Below are positions 34,681 to 43,405 of a stretch of 64,000 nucleotides of DNA, piece after piece (within the stretch, counting starts at the first letter, position 1; every line of letters begins with the position of its first letter). This stretch comes from SIG440 sp045631525. GTDB lineage: Bacteria > Bacillota > Clostridia > Monoglobales > Monoglobaceae. A program made the translations under genes and the position numbers. Where the stretch lies: positions 39,114 to 103,113 of the forward strand of contig JAZQUY010000008.1 of the NCBI GenBank assembly GCA_045631525.1, written 5' to 3'. The notes beneath the pieces are model-generated. The model saw nothing but the letters and a program-made list of their open reading frames with translations, did not search any database and was not told where the DNA came from.

Positions 34681-35385
34681 ATGCATACAGATTTTTCATC
34701 ACAAATCCCAAATCTCACCCCGCGCCTTGAAAAAATTGCGTCACTGGTGCCCAAAAACCATTGCACAGCAGACATAGGCACAGACCACGCCTATATTCCC
34801 ATTTATCTGGTGAGAAAAGGTATAACCGAGAAAGCAATTGCATCCGACATAAAACGCGGTCCGCTTCTTCGGGCAAAGAAAAACACTGAAAAATATAATC
34901 TTACCGAAAAAATCGACCTGCGCCTTGGCGGTGGACTTTCAACCCTTTCCCCCTGCGACGCTGAGGTTATAATCATTGCTGGTATGGGCGGAATATTGAT
35001 TGCGGACATACTGGAAGAAAGCCGCACTGTGACAGACAGTGCCAAGCTCCTTGTACTCCAGCCTATGACAGCGATTCTTGAACTTCGTGAGTATCTCGTC
35101 TCTCACGGTTTTTCCATAGAGGCTGAACACCTTGAAGCCGAGGAAGAAAAACTTTATAACATCATCGTGGCAAAACCAAATGGGGAATGCCATTATACAA
35201 AAAAAGAGCTATATCTTGGCAAAGGCTTAACCGAAACATCCCCTCATCTCTTTCCACGATATAAAGCCGAGGTCATCAAAAAACTGTCCCGACGTGCAGG
35301 GGGGCTAAAGAGCTCTGAAAAAGACGAAAACAAACAACTTCTTGCTGAAACTGAAAGCATATTAAATCTTCTCAAGGAGGAATAA
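34681..35385 (+). CDS. trmK: tRNA (adenine-22-N1)-methyltransferase
   Basis: SAM-dependent m1A22 methyltransferase of tRNA. Rossmann motifs: TADIGTDHAYIP (residues 30-41), ASDIKRGPL, and the loop IIAGMGGILI. 234 aa, normal. SD TGGAG before the ATG. The NIF3-family gene begins two bases after its stop; this pair is conserved in Firmicutes and often follows rpoD-dnaG. Confidence 0.93.
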   Translation: MHTDFSSQIPNLTPRLEKIASLVPKNHCTADIGTDHAYIPIYLVRKGITEKAIASDIKRGPLLRAKKNTEKYNLTEKIDLRLGGGLSTLSPCDAEVIIIAGMGGILIADILEESRTVTDSAKLLVLQPMTAILELREYLVSHGFSIEAEHLEAEEEKLYNIIVAKPNGECHYTKKELYLGKGLTETSPHLFPRYKAEVIKKLSRRAGGLKSSEKDENKQLLAETESILNLLKEE

Positions 35386-35387
35386 TT

Positions 35388-36191
35388 ATGAACAGACTGT
35401 CTGAAATAATTGAAGACCTAAACGCCATAGCTCCTCAGGAAACCAAGGAGTCTTGGGACAATGTGGGACTTATGGTGGGGGACCTGACCCAAAAAATCGA
35501 AAGTGTTTATGTCTGCCTTGATTTGACAACAGAAAATGTCCGCGAAGCAATTGACCTTGGTGCAGACCTCATAGTTTCGCATCACCCCCTGATTTTTAAG
35601 CCTTTATATTCGGTGACTGAGGATGACCCCATCGGCTCTATGGTGCGTGCCGCTGTAAAAAATAACATCTCAATTTTCAGTATGCACACAAACTTTGACA
35701 AAGCAGAGGGCGGCACCAACGACCTGCTTGCCAAAAAGCTTGGTCTTGAACATATCCGGGAATACACAGAGGCTGAATGTGTGGATGCAAACGGCACACC
35801 CTTCTCTCCCATCGGCAGAGTGGGATTTTTGCCAGCGTTTTTGACCATGGAAGAGTTCCTTATCAAAATCAAATCTGCCCTTGGCTCAACTGCCCTCAAA
35901 TATACCGGTGACCTTTCTGACGAAGTGAGATGCGTGGCACTTTGCTCAGGCAGTGGTGGGAAAGAGGGGATTTACTCCGCTTTCCATTCGGGCGCAGACG
36001 TTTATGTAACGGCAGACCTTGGGCACGAGCACGCACGCTCCGCATTTGAACTTGGACTCAACATCATTGATGCGGGTCACTTCGAAACCGAAAACACTAT
36101 CTGTGAATTTTTGAAAAACTTCTTTGAAACAAATTTCCCGGATATTCAGGTTTTCGTTTCATCAGCAAAACCCTTTTATTCGAATTTTTAA
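35388..36191 (+). CDS. NIF3/YqfO-family dinuclear metal protein
   Basis: 267 aa, short form without the PII-like insert. Metal-site motifs: SHHPLIFK (near 64), HTNFD (near 100), and GHFETEN near the C-terminus. Family members are called GTP cyclohydrolase I type 2 homologues, but their true reaction is unsettled. The ribosome site AAGGAGG overlaps the end of trmK, so the two are coupled. Confidence 0.9.
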   Translation: MNRLSEIIEDLNAIAPQETKESWDNVGLMVGDLTQKIESVYVCLDLTTENVREAIDLGADLIVSHHPLIFKPLYSVTEDDPIGSMVRAAVKNNISIFSMHTNFDKAEGGTNDLLAKKLGLEHIREYTEAECVDANGTPFSPIGRVGFLPAFLTMEEFLIKIKSALGSTALKYTGDLSDEVRCVALCSGSGGKEGIYSAFHSGADVYVTADLGHEHARSAFELGLNIIDAGHFETENTICEFLKNFFETNFPDIQVFVSSAKPFYSNF

Positions 36192-36204
36192 CCACTGGAA
36201 ACTT

Positions 36205-36238
36205 CCGTTGCTTAGCATAAGCTAGGCAGCGGTTTTTT
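36205..36238 (+). terminator. Terminator after the trmK-NIF3 operon
   Basis: 12-bp stem with two G-T pairs (36205-36216 and 36221-36232), loop ATAA, followed by TTTTTT. Confidence 0.88.
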
Positions 36239-36266
36239 CATATCTTTTTCCCTCCCCGCATATACG
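36238..36266 (+). promoter_or_regulatory. Candidate sigma-E promoter of spmA-spmB
   Basis: TCATATC (36238-36244), 14-base spacer, CATATACG (36259-36266): five of seven and six of eight matches to GHATATT and CATACAHT. The spacer equals that of the spoIIP and sipL sites. The leader would be only about 17 bases. Confidence 0.4.
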
Positions 36267-36289
36267 TATACAAAAAGGAGAGTGGTATT

Positions 36290-36877
36290 GTGCTGAACTT
36301 TATCTGGGGCGGAATGGTGGTCCTCTCCTTTATTGTGGCAATTTTCACCGGGCGAATAAGTGACCTCACTGCATCAGCTCTCTCAGGTGCCGCCTCAGGC
36401 ATAGAAACCTGTATCGGTCTTCTTGGCACAATGTGTCTTTGGACGGGACTTGCAAAAATCGCTGAAACCTCAGGACTTAACCAAATTTTTGCAAAACTCT
36501 TAAGACCTTTCACAAAGCTCCTTTTTCCAAAACTTAAAAAAGACTCCGTAGCCCTCAAGGCAATAGTTCTCAATATGGTGGCAAACCTCTTGGGGATGGG
36601 TAACGCCGCAACCCCTTTGGGACTTTGTGCCATGCGGGAACTGGATAAGGAAAACAAACACAGGGCTTCTGCAAGCAACGAGATGTGTACCTTTGCAGTT
36701 CTCAACACCGCATCCATACAGCTTATTCCCTCCACCGTAATTTCCCTACGCCAAATGTATGGTTCCGTTAATCCCTCCGAAATCGTTTTCCCCGTGTGGA
36801 TATGCAGCTCCCTCGCCGTAATAGTCGGCATAACCGCTGCCAAGCTTTTTGAAAAGTATGGGAGGAACCGCCTTTGA
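36290..36877 (+). CDS. spmA: Spore maturation protein A
   Basis: 195-aa nucleoside-recognition (Gate)-domain membrane protein; SpmA and SpmB are needed for full dehydration of the spore core. Several membrane segments; the family motif VANLLGMGNAATPLGL (about 103-118) is present, and NTASIQLIPSTVISLR follows. GTG start with AAAGGAG about nine bases upstream. It overlaps spmB by four bases. Confidence 0.93.
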   Translation: MLNFIWGGMVVLSFIVAIFTGRISDLTASALSGAASGIETCIGLLGTMCLWTGLAKIAETSGLNQIFAKLLRPFTKLLFPKLKKDSVALKAIVLNMVANLLGMGNAATPLGLCAMRELDKENKHRASASNEMCTFAVLNTASIQLIPSTVISLRQMYGSVNPSEIVFPVWICSSLAVIVGITAAKLFEKYGRNRL

Positions 36878-37404
36878 TAAACACCATTTCTCTTTTTTCT
36901 GTACCTCTAATGATAGTTTCAATTGTCGCCTTTGGTCTGTTTAAACGTGACAACGTATATGACAGCTTTGTGCAGGGTGCAAAGCTTGGACTTGAAAGCA
37001 CCGTTCAAATTTCTGCACCCCTCGTGGGACTTATGGTGGCAATTTCAATGTTCCGTGCCTCCGGCGCCCTTGAAATTCTTTCAAAGCTGCTTTCCCCCAT
37101 CACTTCTCTTATTGAAATGCCCTCCGAGGTTTTGCCACTGGCACTACTTCGGCCCGTTTCAGGAAGCGGCTCTATTGCAATAGTCAATGACATTTTCAAA
37201 AACTACGGACCCGATTCAATCCCAGGAAAAATCGCATCTGTTATGATGGGTTCCACTGAAACCACCTTCTATACCGTAGCAGTATATTTCGGGGCAGTGG
37301 GGATAAAAAAGGTACGCCACACTTTGAAATCCGCCCTGATTGCAGATTTTACCGGGATGATTCTTGCTGTTTTGGTGGTAAATACGCTTCTTTCCCCGCA
37401 ATAA
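36874..37404 (+). CDS. spmB: Spore maturation protein B
   Basis: 176-aa partner of SpmA with the same Gate-type fold. Typical features: DSFVQGAKLGLESTVQI (about 28-44) and RPVSGSGSIAIVNDIF (about 92-107). TTG start at 36874, overlapping the spmA stop in a TTGA junction; GGAGG stands eight bases upstream inside spmA, so the two are translationally coupled. Confidence 0.92.
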   Translation: MINTISLFSVPLMIVSIVAFGLFKRDNVYDSFVQGAKLGLESTVQISAPLVGLMVAISMFRASGALEILSKLLSPITSLIEMPSEVLPLALLRPVSGSGSIAIVNDIFKNYGPDSIPGKIASVMMGSTETTFYTVAVYFGAVGIKKVRHTLKSALIADFTGMILAVLVVNTLLSPQ

Positions 37405-37408
37405 ATTG

Positions 37409-37437
37409 TTGCACACAAAACCTTTTTATGTTAAAAT
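37409..37437 (+). promoter_or_regulatory. Sigma-A promoter of the YigZ-family gene
   Basis: TTGCAC (37409-37414), 17-base spacer, TAAAAT (37432-37437); 36 bases before the ATG at 37473. Confidence 0.65.
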
Positions 37438-37472
37438 ACATTTGAAAAGAAAAAACAGAAAGGCACTCCGCT

Positions 37473-38090
37473 ATGAAAGAAAGCTACAGAACCGTCTCAA
37501 AGACGGCAAGTTGTGAAATAATTGAAAAGCGTTCAAGGTTTATTGCCCACGTTATGCCCGTCAGCACCGAGGAAGAGGCTCTGGCTTTTTTGGAAACCCT
37601 CAAAAAAAAGTTCTGGGATGCAACACACAACGTTTATGCCTATGTCCTCGAGGAAAACAATGTTCAGCGTTACAGCGACGATGGGGAGCCATCAGGCACA
37701 GCAGGTCTTCCCGTTCTTGATATGATAAAAAAAGAGGGTCTTTCAAATCTTATTGTTGTGGTTACGAGATATTTCGGCGGCATTCTTCTGGGAACAGGTG
37801 GTCTTGTCCACGCTTATTCAAAAGCGGCAAAGGTGGGGATTGAAAGCGCCTTGCCAATCCAGAAAAACCTCTGCTGCGAGGTAACAATAGATTGTGACTA
37901 TTCGCTCCTTGGCAAAATTCAAAGCGAAGCGCTTTCTCTGGGTTTTGTTCTCGGTGAAATTATTTATGAAGACTCTGTCAAAATCCCAATTTTTGTCCCT
38001 GTTTCATCCGTTTCAGACTTTGAAGCTAAAATTATTGACAAAACAAACGGAAAAGCACGTATTATTCAGGGCGAAACCGGTTATTATTAA
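37473..38090 (+). CDS. YigZ/YvyE (IMPACT)-family protein
   Basis: 205 aa. N-terminal UPF0029 domain (about 1-125) with SRFIAHVMPV, DDGEPSGTAGLPVL (near 69-82) and TRYFGGILLGTGGLVHAY (near 98-115); C-terminal DUF1949 ferredoxin-like domain. Eukaryotic IMPACT regulates Gcn2; the bacterial role is unproven. AGAAAGG before the ATG. Single-gene unit. Confidence 0.9.
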   Translation: MKESYRTVSKTASCEIIEKRSRFIAHVMPVSTEEEALAFLETLKKKFWDATHNVYAYVLEENNVQRYSDDGEPSGTAGLPVLDMIKKEGLSNLIVVVTRYFGGILLGTGGLVHAYSKAAKVGIESALPIQKNLCCEVTIDCDYSLLGKIQSEALSLGFVLGEIIYEDSVKIPIFVPVSSVSDFEAKIIDKTNGKARIIQGETGYY

Positions 38091-38163
38091 AATATAGTTT
38101 TCTTTCTTAATCCTTTATATTGTATATTTTGGAAAATAAATTCACAAAATGTGCTGTAAGGGA

Positions 38164-38192
38164 TTGATTTTTTTCATTTCTTGTGATAAAAT
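38164..38192 (+). promoter_or_regulatory. Probable sigma-A promoter of murA
   Basis: TTGATT (38164-38169), 17-base spacer, TAAAAT (38187-38192), giving a leader of about 100 bases before the murA ATG at 38302. Confidence 0.6.
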
Positions 38193-38301
38193 ACCTGTGG
38201 ATACTTGTGGCAGTGGCATAATTTTTGCGGGAAGCTTTTTCTTCTCGCAGTTTCTTGTATACATAATTTTTAACAAAAGAATTTTTTTAGGTGGGTGTAC
38301 C

Positions 38302-39591
38302 ATGGAAAAATATGTTATTCTGGGCGGCGCCAAGCTTGAGGGCGAAGTCGAAATCAGCGGAGCAAAAAATTCCGCAGTTGCACTTATAGTGGCAGCCTTG
38401 ATGGTTGACGGAACCTGCATAATTGAAAACGTGCCCCCTGTGAGTGACACCTATGTTCTTATCGATATAATCAACCAGCTGGGCGGCAATGCCGAATTTG
38501 TTGACAAAGGCGTTTTAAAAATCGATAGTCAAGGACTCAGCTGTTATGAAGCACCCTATGAAATGGTAAGCAAAATCCGCGCATCCTCTTATCTTATGGG
38601 TGCACTTCTTGGAAGATTCAAAAAAGCCCGTGTGGCTATGCCCGGCGGCTGTGACTTCGGTGTAAGGCCCATTGACTTTCATCTCAAAGGTTTTGAGGCC
38701 CTTGGTGCTTCATATTCCACCGAAAAAGGCGGCATCGTTGATATTAAAGCAGAAAAGCTTAGCGGTGCCAGCATATATATGGACCAGGTTTCGGTTGGTG
38801 CAACCATAAACATTATGCTTGCAGCGACACTTGCCGAGGGTCAAACTGTTATCGAAAATGCCGCAAAAGAGCCTCACATCGTTGATGTTGCAAACTTTTT
38901 AAGCAGTATGGGTGCAAACATCAAGGGTGCAGGGACTGACGTTATTAAGATTAAAGGCGTTTCCGCGCTTCACGGCGGCACATACACTGTCATTCCCGAC
39001 CAGATAGAAGCCGGCACATTTATGATTGCCGCAGCGGCTACCGGTGGTGATGTTCTCATCAAAAACATCATTCCAAAGCATCTTGATTCAATATCAGCAA
39101 AGCTTCTTGAAATTGGTGTAACCATCGAAGAATACGACGACAGTCTCAGGGTTATAGCAGATAAACCCCTGAAAAAAGCAAATGTGAAAACCATGCCGCA
39201 TCCCGGCTTCCCCACAGATTTGCAGCCCCAGATGCTTACTCTTCTCACCGCCGCAGAGGGCACGAGCATTGTAACTGAAAATGTCTGGGATAACCGCTTC
39301 AAATATGTGGAAGAGCTTCGCAGGATGGGCGCAAGCGTCTCTGTTGACGGACGTATAGCGGTGGTTGAAGGTGGCGGTCGCCTTATTGGCTCACCTGTTT
39401 CATCCACAGACCTCCGTGCCGGAGCAGCCCTTGTAATCGCAGGACTTATGGCGGACGGCGTCACCGAGGTTTATAATCTCAACTATATCGACCGCGGTTA
39501 TGAAGATTTCGAGAAAAAACTTCGCGGTCTGGGTGCTCAGATTACCCGCCGAACTGACGGCGAAAAAGTCAGAACTGCAACCATTGCATAA
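38302..39591 (+). CDS. murA: UDP-N-acetylglucosamine 1-carboxyvinyltransferase
   Basis: First committed step of peptidoglycan synthesis: enolpyruvate from PEP to UDP-GlcNAc. Lys22 in SGAKNSA and the active-site Cys117 in MPGGCDFGVRPID are present, so the enzyme should be fosfomycin-sensitive in principle. 429 aa. The ATG at 38302 with AGGTGG seven bases upstream is chosen; the frame is open 51 codons upstream but that region carries the promoter. It is followed by its own small terminator. Confidence 0.96.
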   Translation: MEKYVILGGAKLEGEVEISGAKNSAVALIVAALMVDGTCIIENVPPVSDTYVLIDIINQLGGNAEFVDKGVLKIDSQGLSCYEAPYEMVSKIRASSYLMGALLGRFKKARVAMPGGCDFGVRPIDFHLKGFEALGASYSTEKGGIVDIKAEKLSGASIYMDQVSVGATINIMLAATLAEGQTVIENAAKEPHIVDVANFLSSMGANIKGAGTDVIKIKGVSALHGGTYTVIPDQIEAGTFMIAAAATGGDVLIKNIIPKHLDSISAKLLEIGVTIEEYDDSLRVIADKPLKKANVKTMPHPGFPTDLQPQMLTLLTAAEGTSIVTENVWDNRFKYVEELRRMGASVSVDGRIAVVEGGGRLIGSPVSSTDLRAGAALVIAGLMADGVTEVYNLNYIDRGYEDFEKKLRGLGAQITRRTDGEKVRTATIA

Positions 39592-39597
39592 AAATTT

Positions 39598-39629
39598 CCG
39601 CATCAGGGGAAACCTTTGATGCGGTTTTT
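39598..39629 (+). terminator. Terminator of murA
   Basis: 8-bp stem CCGCATCA/TGATGCGG (39598-39605, 39617-39624) followed by TTTTT, seven bases after the murA stop. Confidence 0.75.
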
Positions 39630-39650
39630 CATAAGATTGGAGTATTTTCA

Positions 39651-40451
39651 ATGTCAAGACTTGATTTATATGTTTTAAGAAGCAGCAGCAAGGGAAACGC
39701 CTCCCTTATATCAACTGATAGCTGTAAAATTCTTCTGGACTGCGGCATAAGTGGCAAGTCCCTCGAAGAAAGCCTTTCGCTTCTTAATGTATCACCGCTG
39801 GAACTTGATGCAATTTTAATCACCCACGAACACAGCGACCACACAAAAGGCGTAAATACCGTTTCAAAAAAGTATAATCTACCAGTATTTGCTACATACG
39901 GAACGTGGGGGCACTTGAAACGCACCTGTCCAAATATTGCATCTCAAAACATTAATACCATTGGCGAAAGCGAAACCTTCTTCCTCGGTAATATAACCAT
40001 CACCCCTTTTCCCCTCTCCCACGATGCAGCGCAGCCTGTTGGCTATGCCTTCCAAACAGACAGCGACAAAATTTCCGTTGTCACCGATACCGGAGTGATA
40101 ACCGACTGTATTTTAAATACTGTCAAAGGCAGCCGTACCATATTGCTCGAATCAAACTATGATCTTTTCATGCTTGAAGCAGGAAACTATCCATACGACC
40201 TGAAACGTCGGATAAAAAGCGAAATCGGTCATCTTTCAAACGACGATGCAGCATTGACCGCATTGGACCTTGCAAAACTTGGAACACAGGAAATTATCCT
40301 CGGTCACATAAGCCCCGAAAACAACTATCCCGACCTCGCTCTCAAAAACACCGCCCTTTGCCTTGAAGGGCACGGTTTCTCGGTGGGAAAGGACATATTT
40401 TTACACACAGCGAGCAAAAACAGTATTACGTTTCTTCCCTCCCTTGCATAA
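39651..40451 (+). CDS. MBL-fold hydrolase, YycJ/WalJ-like
   Basis: 266-aa metallo-beta-lactamase-fold protein. Metal ligands in THEHSDH (near 62-68), SHDA (near 123), and TDTG; the GSSSKGNA-type N-terminus is typical of the YycJ (WalJ) group, which in Bacillus and Streptococcus accompanies the WalRK system. No walRK here. TTGGAG before the ATG. Shares a terminator with the convergent sipL gene. Confidence 0.85.
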   Translation: MSRLDLYVLRSSSKGNASLISTDSCKILLDCGISGKSLEESLSLLNVSPLELDAILITHEHSDHTKGVNTVSKKYNLPVFATYGTWGHLKRTCPNIASQNINTIGESETFFLGNITITPFPLSHDAAQPVGYAFQTDSDKISVVTDTGVITDCILNTVKGSRTILLESNYDLFMLEAGNYPYDLKRRIKSEIGHLSNDDAALTALDLAKLGTQEIILGHISPENNYPDLALKNTALCLEGHGFSVGKDIFLHTASKNSITFLPSLA

Positions 40452-40472
40452 ACAGAACAAACTCAAACTTAA

Positions 40473-40505
40473 AAGCCCCGCAGGATACCCTGCGGGGCTT
40501 GCTTT
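40473..40505. terminator. Bidirectional terminator between the YycJ-like gene and sipL
   Basis: 12-bp perfect stem AAGCCCCGCAGG/CCTGCGGGGCTT (40473-40484, 40489-40500), loop ATAC. T-rich tracts are found on both strands (TTTATTT on plus; AAGTTTGAG on minus is weaker). Confidence 0.75.
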
Positions 40506-42057
40506 ATTTAAAAATATAAATTCTGTTTCCCTCGACCATACATTCTTTTTCGCTACCATTGGCTTCAATGATTTTTTCGGGGGTGGTCCGGTATCTTTTA
40601 GCAACATCCCAAAGGCTGTCGCCTTTCTTTACAAAGTACACAACCATCGCAGCACGCTTTGGCACTTCCTTTTCATTGTCATATTCCATTTCCGATACAA
40701 TTTCACAGCTGTTGGGATTAACGGCTTTGATTCCTATGTTAAGGTTGGGACGAAGCTCAATTTCTCTGTTTCCTGATATAATATATCCAAGATGCTCCAC
40801 TTCAACCTTTGCATCACACACTGAATTTTCACAAATTCCATCAACCCTCACGCTGTGCGAAAATGGCAGAACGTGGCTGAATCCCGAAACCGGCACCTCT
40901 TCATTTTGTGACATATAGAGTATGTTGGTTGTTATGTATCCTGTGACAGTAACAATTTCCCCCTCAATCGAAACCCGTTCGATTTCGCTTGACGCTGTAC
41001 AGTCGCAAACCTGATACACCTCAGGAAGATAATCGGGCACCCTGGCAACCTCTTTAAGGCTTATTTTATCTGTGGCTATATCCACAAGCTGTTCAACATC
41101 GCAACAGTCCTTTTTCATTTTCACCTCACGGCTCAGGCTGTAAGCGTCACACATTGTTTCGCACTCTGTGATGCCTGTGGTTTTTATTTCAATACAAATA
41201 GCCGTTTCAAAGCTCAGAAGCCTCTTATCGCCGTCATTATCACGACATATCTCATAATAAACATCCTTCACCGAGAAAGCCGCCTCACCATTTAAGCTTT
41301 CATCAATGCCATCTATTTCAAGAACCTCACTGAAAGGAACACTGTGTTCCATACATTCAATAATATCATCTTCACCCTTTCCGGAGTACAGGGTGCAAAT
41401 TTTAAGATTTCCCTTGACAACCGCCTTGCCCGTCAAAAGCCTGAGTTCTTCAAGCTCGGGTCTTATTGAAAATCTTAAGATTTCCTTAAGGTCAGGTTTC
41501 CCCTGGGGCACTTCTATCTTATCTTTAATGAGAACATCCCTTTCTGTGCACTGACAGGAATTATGAAATTTAAGGATTCTTTCTTTTGCCTGAATATCCT
41601 CACCCTCGAGAACCCCCGAAGCAATCTCAAGCTCTTTGTTTTCAGTCACCTTTATATTGATACAAAGGGCACTGCGTATTCCTATCTTTCTGCTGTTAAT
41701 GAGGTTGTATTCCGGACTTACCGAAACCACCGCCGCTTCAACATTCATACCGGGCTTTGCACCGTTTGCCGCAATTATATGATTGAAATTTTGATCCACC
41801 GATATGGACTTCACCCGTCCGCAGCCTTTGTCCTCAGGAACATACAGTATGTCCAGACGGATTATACCCTCTACATAAACTTTGTCACTTTGAACACTTT
41901 TCTGTGTTATTACCGCCTCAGTACAAACTTTCAGAATTTTAACCGCATCCGGTTTGATGTCCGGAACAATAACATCACTTTCTACCGTGGTTTTTGTGCT
42001 TCTGGCACAAATCACCTGAGAAAGCTTTATATGCTCTTTTCGAAGCTTAACCGACAT
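40504..42057 (-). CDS. sipL: SipL-like spore coat morphogenesis protein (SPOCS/DUF3794 + LysM)
   Basis: 517 aa. DUF3794/SPOCS-type repeats fill residues 1-460 (VPDIKPDAVKILKV near 32; VPDYLPEVYQVCD near 339, the same motif in another repeat), and a C-terminal LysM spans about 468-517 (YFVKKGDSLWDVAKRY). In Clostridioides difficile SipL binds SpoIVA through its LysM to anchor the coat on the forespore. Length and domain order match. AGAGAGG before the ATG. A sigma-E-like promoter lies at 42100-42128. Upstream are three unknown genes in the same direction. The last codons overlap the shared terminator. Confidence 0.85.
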   Translation of the reverse strand: MSVKLRKEHIKLSQVICARSTKTTVESDVIVPDIKPDAVKILKVCTEAVITQKSVQSDKVYVEGIIRLDILYVPEDKGCGRVKSISVDQNFNHIIAANGAKPGMNVEAAVVSVSPEYNLINSRKIGIRSALCINIKVTENKELEIASGVLEGEDIQAKERILKFHNSCQCTERDVLIKDKIEVPQGKPDLKEILRFSIRPELEELRLLTGKAVVKGNLKICTLYSGKGEDDIIECMEHSVPFSEVLEIDGIDESLNGEAAFSVKDVYYEICRDNDGDKRLLSFETAICIEIKTTGITECETMCDAYSLSREVKMKKDCCDVEQLVDIATDKISLKEVARVPDYLPEVYQVCDCTASSEIERVSIEGEIVTVTGYITTNILYMSQNEEVPVSGFSHVLPFSHSVRVDGICENSVCDAKVEVEHLGYIISGNREIELRPNLNIGIKAVNPNSCEIVSEMEYDNEKEVPKRAAMVVYFVKKGDSLWDVAKRYRTTPEKIIEANGSEKECMVEGNRIYIFK

Positions 42058-42099
42058 ATCTTTATCTACCTCTCTTTTAAAATAGTCTTCTTTTTTATA

Positions 42100-42128
42100 T
42101 TATTATGAGCGAGAGATGCAGTATATTC
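42100..42128 (-). promoter_or_regulatory. Candidate sigma-E promoter of sipL
   Basis: Minus strand GAATATA (42122-42128), 14-base spacer, CATAATAA (42100-42107), about 43 bases before the sipL ATG. The -35 and spacer are identical to the spoIIP site; the -10 matches only in its CATA half. Confidence 0.5.
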
Positions 42129-42139
42129 CACAAGTTCTG

Positions 42140-42682
42140 CTATATAAGAAAATCACCAAAATCAAAATAGTCCCCAAGCAAGACGTACAAAAGTGCCAAT
42201 GCCATCAAAGGATTGCCCTCTTCGTCTGAATCAAGAAAAATAAAAATAAGGGCAACCAACAGCAAATCTTCAGCTGTAAAAAAGCCCATAACTTTTTTTG
42301 TTTTTGGGTCATAAAGCCCCCTTGGAAGTATATTCTCAAAGAAGTTCATCCCTCTGCCGTTCTTTTTTTTGTTCCCTGAATAACAGTTCTTCTTTTCTTC
42401 CACTTTTTGCTGGCTGTGATTGTGATTTTTTTGTTCATCAAAATGTTTTGCGGAAGGCAGCATCTTTATATTATTCTGGGGCACAGTTCGCCCCGGTTCC
42501 TGCTGGGGTCTTCCCTGCATAACCGGTCTGCCGGTATTCCCCTTTTCACCATTTACGTTTTGACGAGGCTCTGCGCCGCCACGCAAGTGCCCTCCTCCAG
42601 TTTGATGGTTATGCCCACCGCCTGTTGTTTCCGTTTTGTTTCCGTTTTGATTTGGGGTATAGCGTTGATATATTTCAAACAC
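42140..42682 (-). CDS. Unknown protein: Gly/Asn/Gln-rich N-terminus with hydrophobic C-terminus
   Basis: About 180 aa. Residues 1-110 are low-complexity, rich in Gly, Asn, Gln and His (NHQTGGGH, NHNHSQQ), and look disordered. Residues 125-180 have two hydrophobic stretches (LLLVALIFIFL and NPLMALALLYVLLGDYF) separated by DSDEEG, suggesting a membrane hairpin. No family recognised. The first in-frame start is GTG at 42680-42682, which overlaps its own GGGAGG site. The codon at normal spacing is ATA (42671-42673), so the true start is uncertain. It overlaps the upstream gene by eight bases; no strong terminator separates it from sipL. Confidence 0.65.
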   Translation of the reverse strand: MFEIYQRYTPNQNGNKTETTGGGHNHQTGGGHLRGGAEPRQNVNGEKGNTGRPVMQGRPQQEPGRTVPQNNIKMLPSAKHFDEQKNHNHSQQKVEEKKNCYSGNKKKNGRGMNFFENILPRGLYDPKTKKVMGFFTAEDLLLVALIFIFLDSDEEGNPLMALALLYVLLGDYFDFGDFLI

Positions 42683-43061
42683 CTCCCTGACTGTTTTCCT
42701 TAAACGCCTTGAAAACCGCCGTCATCTTCATAATTTGTGCCGCCTGATCAAGTTTTTTCCTGCGGCTTTGTTTCAGGAAAGGCTTTAGTGCATTCAAAAA
42801 ATCCGTATGGGAATTTTGTTTTCCCCCGCTTATAGCACTCATTATGCCGCCCATCTGCATTATGGATGAAAGGTCCATACCTCCGTCACCAAAAATCCCC
42901 GCCGTTTGCTTCGCAGTGTCGTTCTCGCGACTTTCTGCGTTTTCCCCGTTTCCCGAAGCAAACAAGCCCAAAAGATTTTGAATTTGTGACTGACCATCTT
43001 CACTTCCAAGCATTTCCTGAAGCTTTTCAACAGCCATTGAGAAATCAGGGTTTTCTTCCAT
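42675..43061 (-). CDS. Unknown 128-aa protein, conserved-looking basic C-terminus
   Basis: N-terminal acidic helix (EKLQEMLGSEDGQSQIQNLLGLF), a flexible Asn/Gly/Ser middle, then FLNALKPFLKQSRRKKLDQAAQIMKM (about 87-112). Stretches like LKPFL-x3-RRKK-x-DQA recur, to my recollection, in uncharacterised Clostridial proteins; I cannot search. SD AGGAGG eight bases before the ATG. It lies between two other unknown genes, upstream of sipL. No signal peptide or membrane segment. Confidence 0.75.
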   Translation of the reverse strand: MEENPDFSMAVEKLQEMLGSEDGQSQIQNLLGLFASGNGENAESRENDTAKQTAGIFGDGGMDLSSIMQMGGIMSAISGGKQNSHTDFLNALKPFLKQSRRKKLDQAAQIMKMTAVFKAFKENSQGGV

Positions 43062-43082
43062 TCCAAAAGCCTCCTAAACCTT

Positions 43083-43352
43083 TTATTTTTTCTTCACAAT
43101 TTCAGCAAGAGCCGAAAGCAACTGAGGGTTCTGCGCAAGCTGCTTTGCAATCTCGGGATTTTTTGTGAGGGTATCCTGAAGTCCCTTTGCATCAAGTCCT
43201 GAAATTTCCTTGCTTAAAGACCCCTGAGCAAGCATTTTTATTGTTTCCTCTGCCTTTTTCAGCTGTTCCTGACTTAAGCCCACGCTTAACTGTTTCAAAC
43301 CCTGAGCAAGCATCTCAGGTGACATTTTTGAAATCAAATCCTGAATATTCAA
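43083..43352 (-). CDS. Unknown 89-aa helical protein
   Basis: Product starts LNIQDLISKMSPEML and is helical throughout, ending NPQLLSALAEIVKKK. TTG at 43350-43352 is the preferred start because AAAGGAG lies seven bases upstream; the ATG six codons earlier contains that ribosome site. No family recognised. First gene of the three-gene group leading to sipL; its promoter region is divergent from the phosphoesterase gene and holds CATATAAT on the minus strand, a sigma-E-like -10 without a recognisable -35. Confidence 0.75.
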   Translation of the reverse strand: MNIQDLISKMSPEMLAQGLKQLSVGLSQEQLKKAEETIKMLAQGSLSKEISGLDAKGLQDTLTKNPEIAKQLAQNPQLLSALAEIVKKK

Positions 43353-43405
43353 CGAAAACACTCCTTTCATCTGTTATAATTATTATATGTTTTCAAAATA
43401 AAATA

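Noticed and set aside
36238..36290. A second spmA -10 (TATACAAA at 36267-36274)
   Set aside because: It has a fair -10 match but no -35 at 13-15 bases upstream; the site with the 14-base spacer was preferred.
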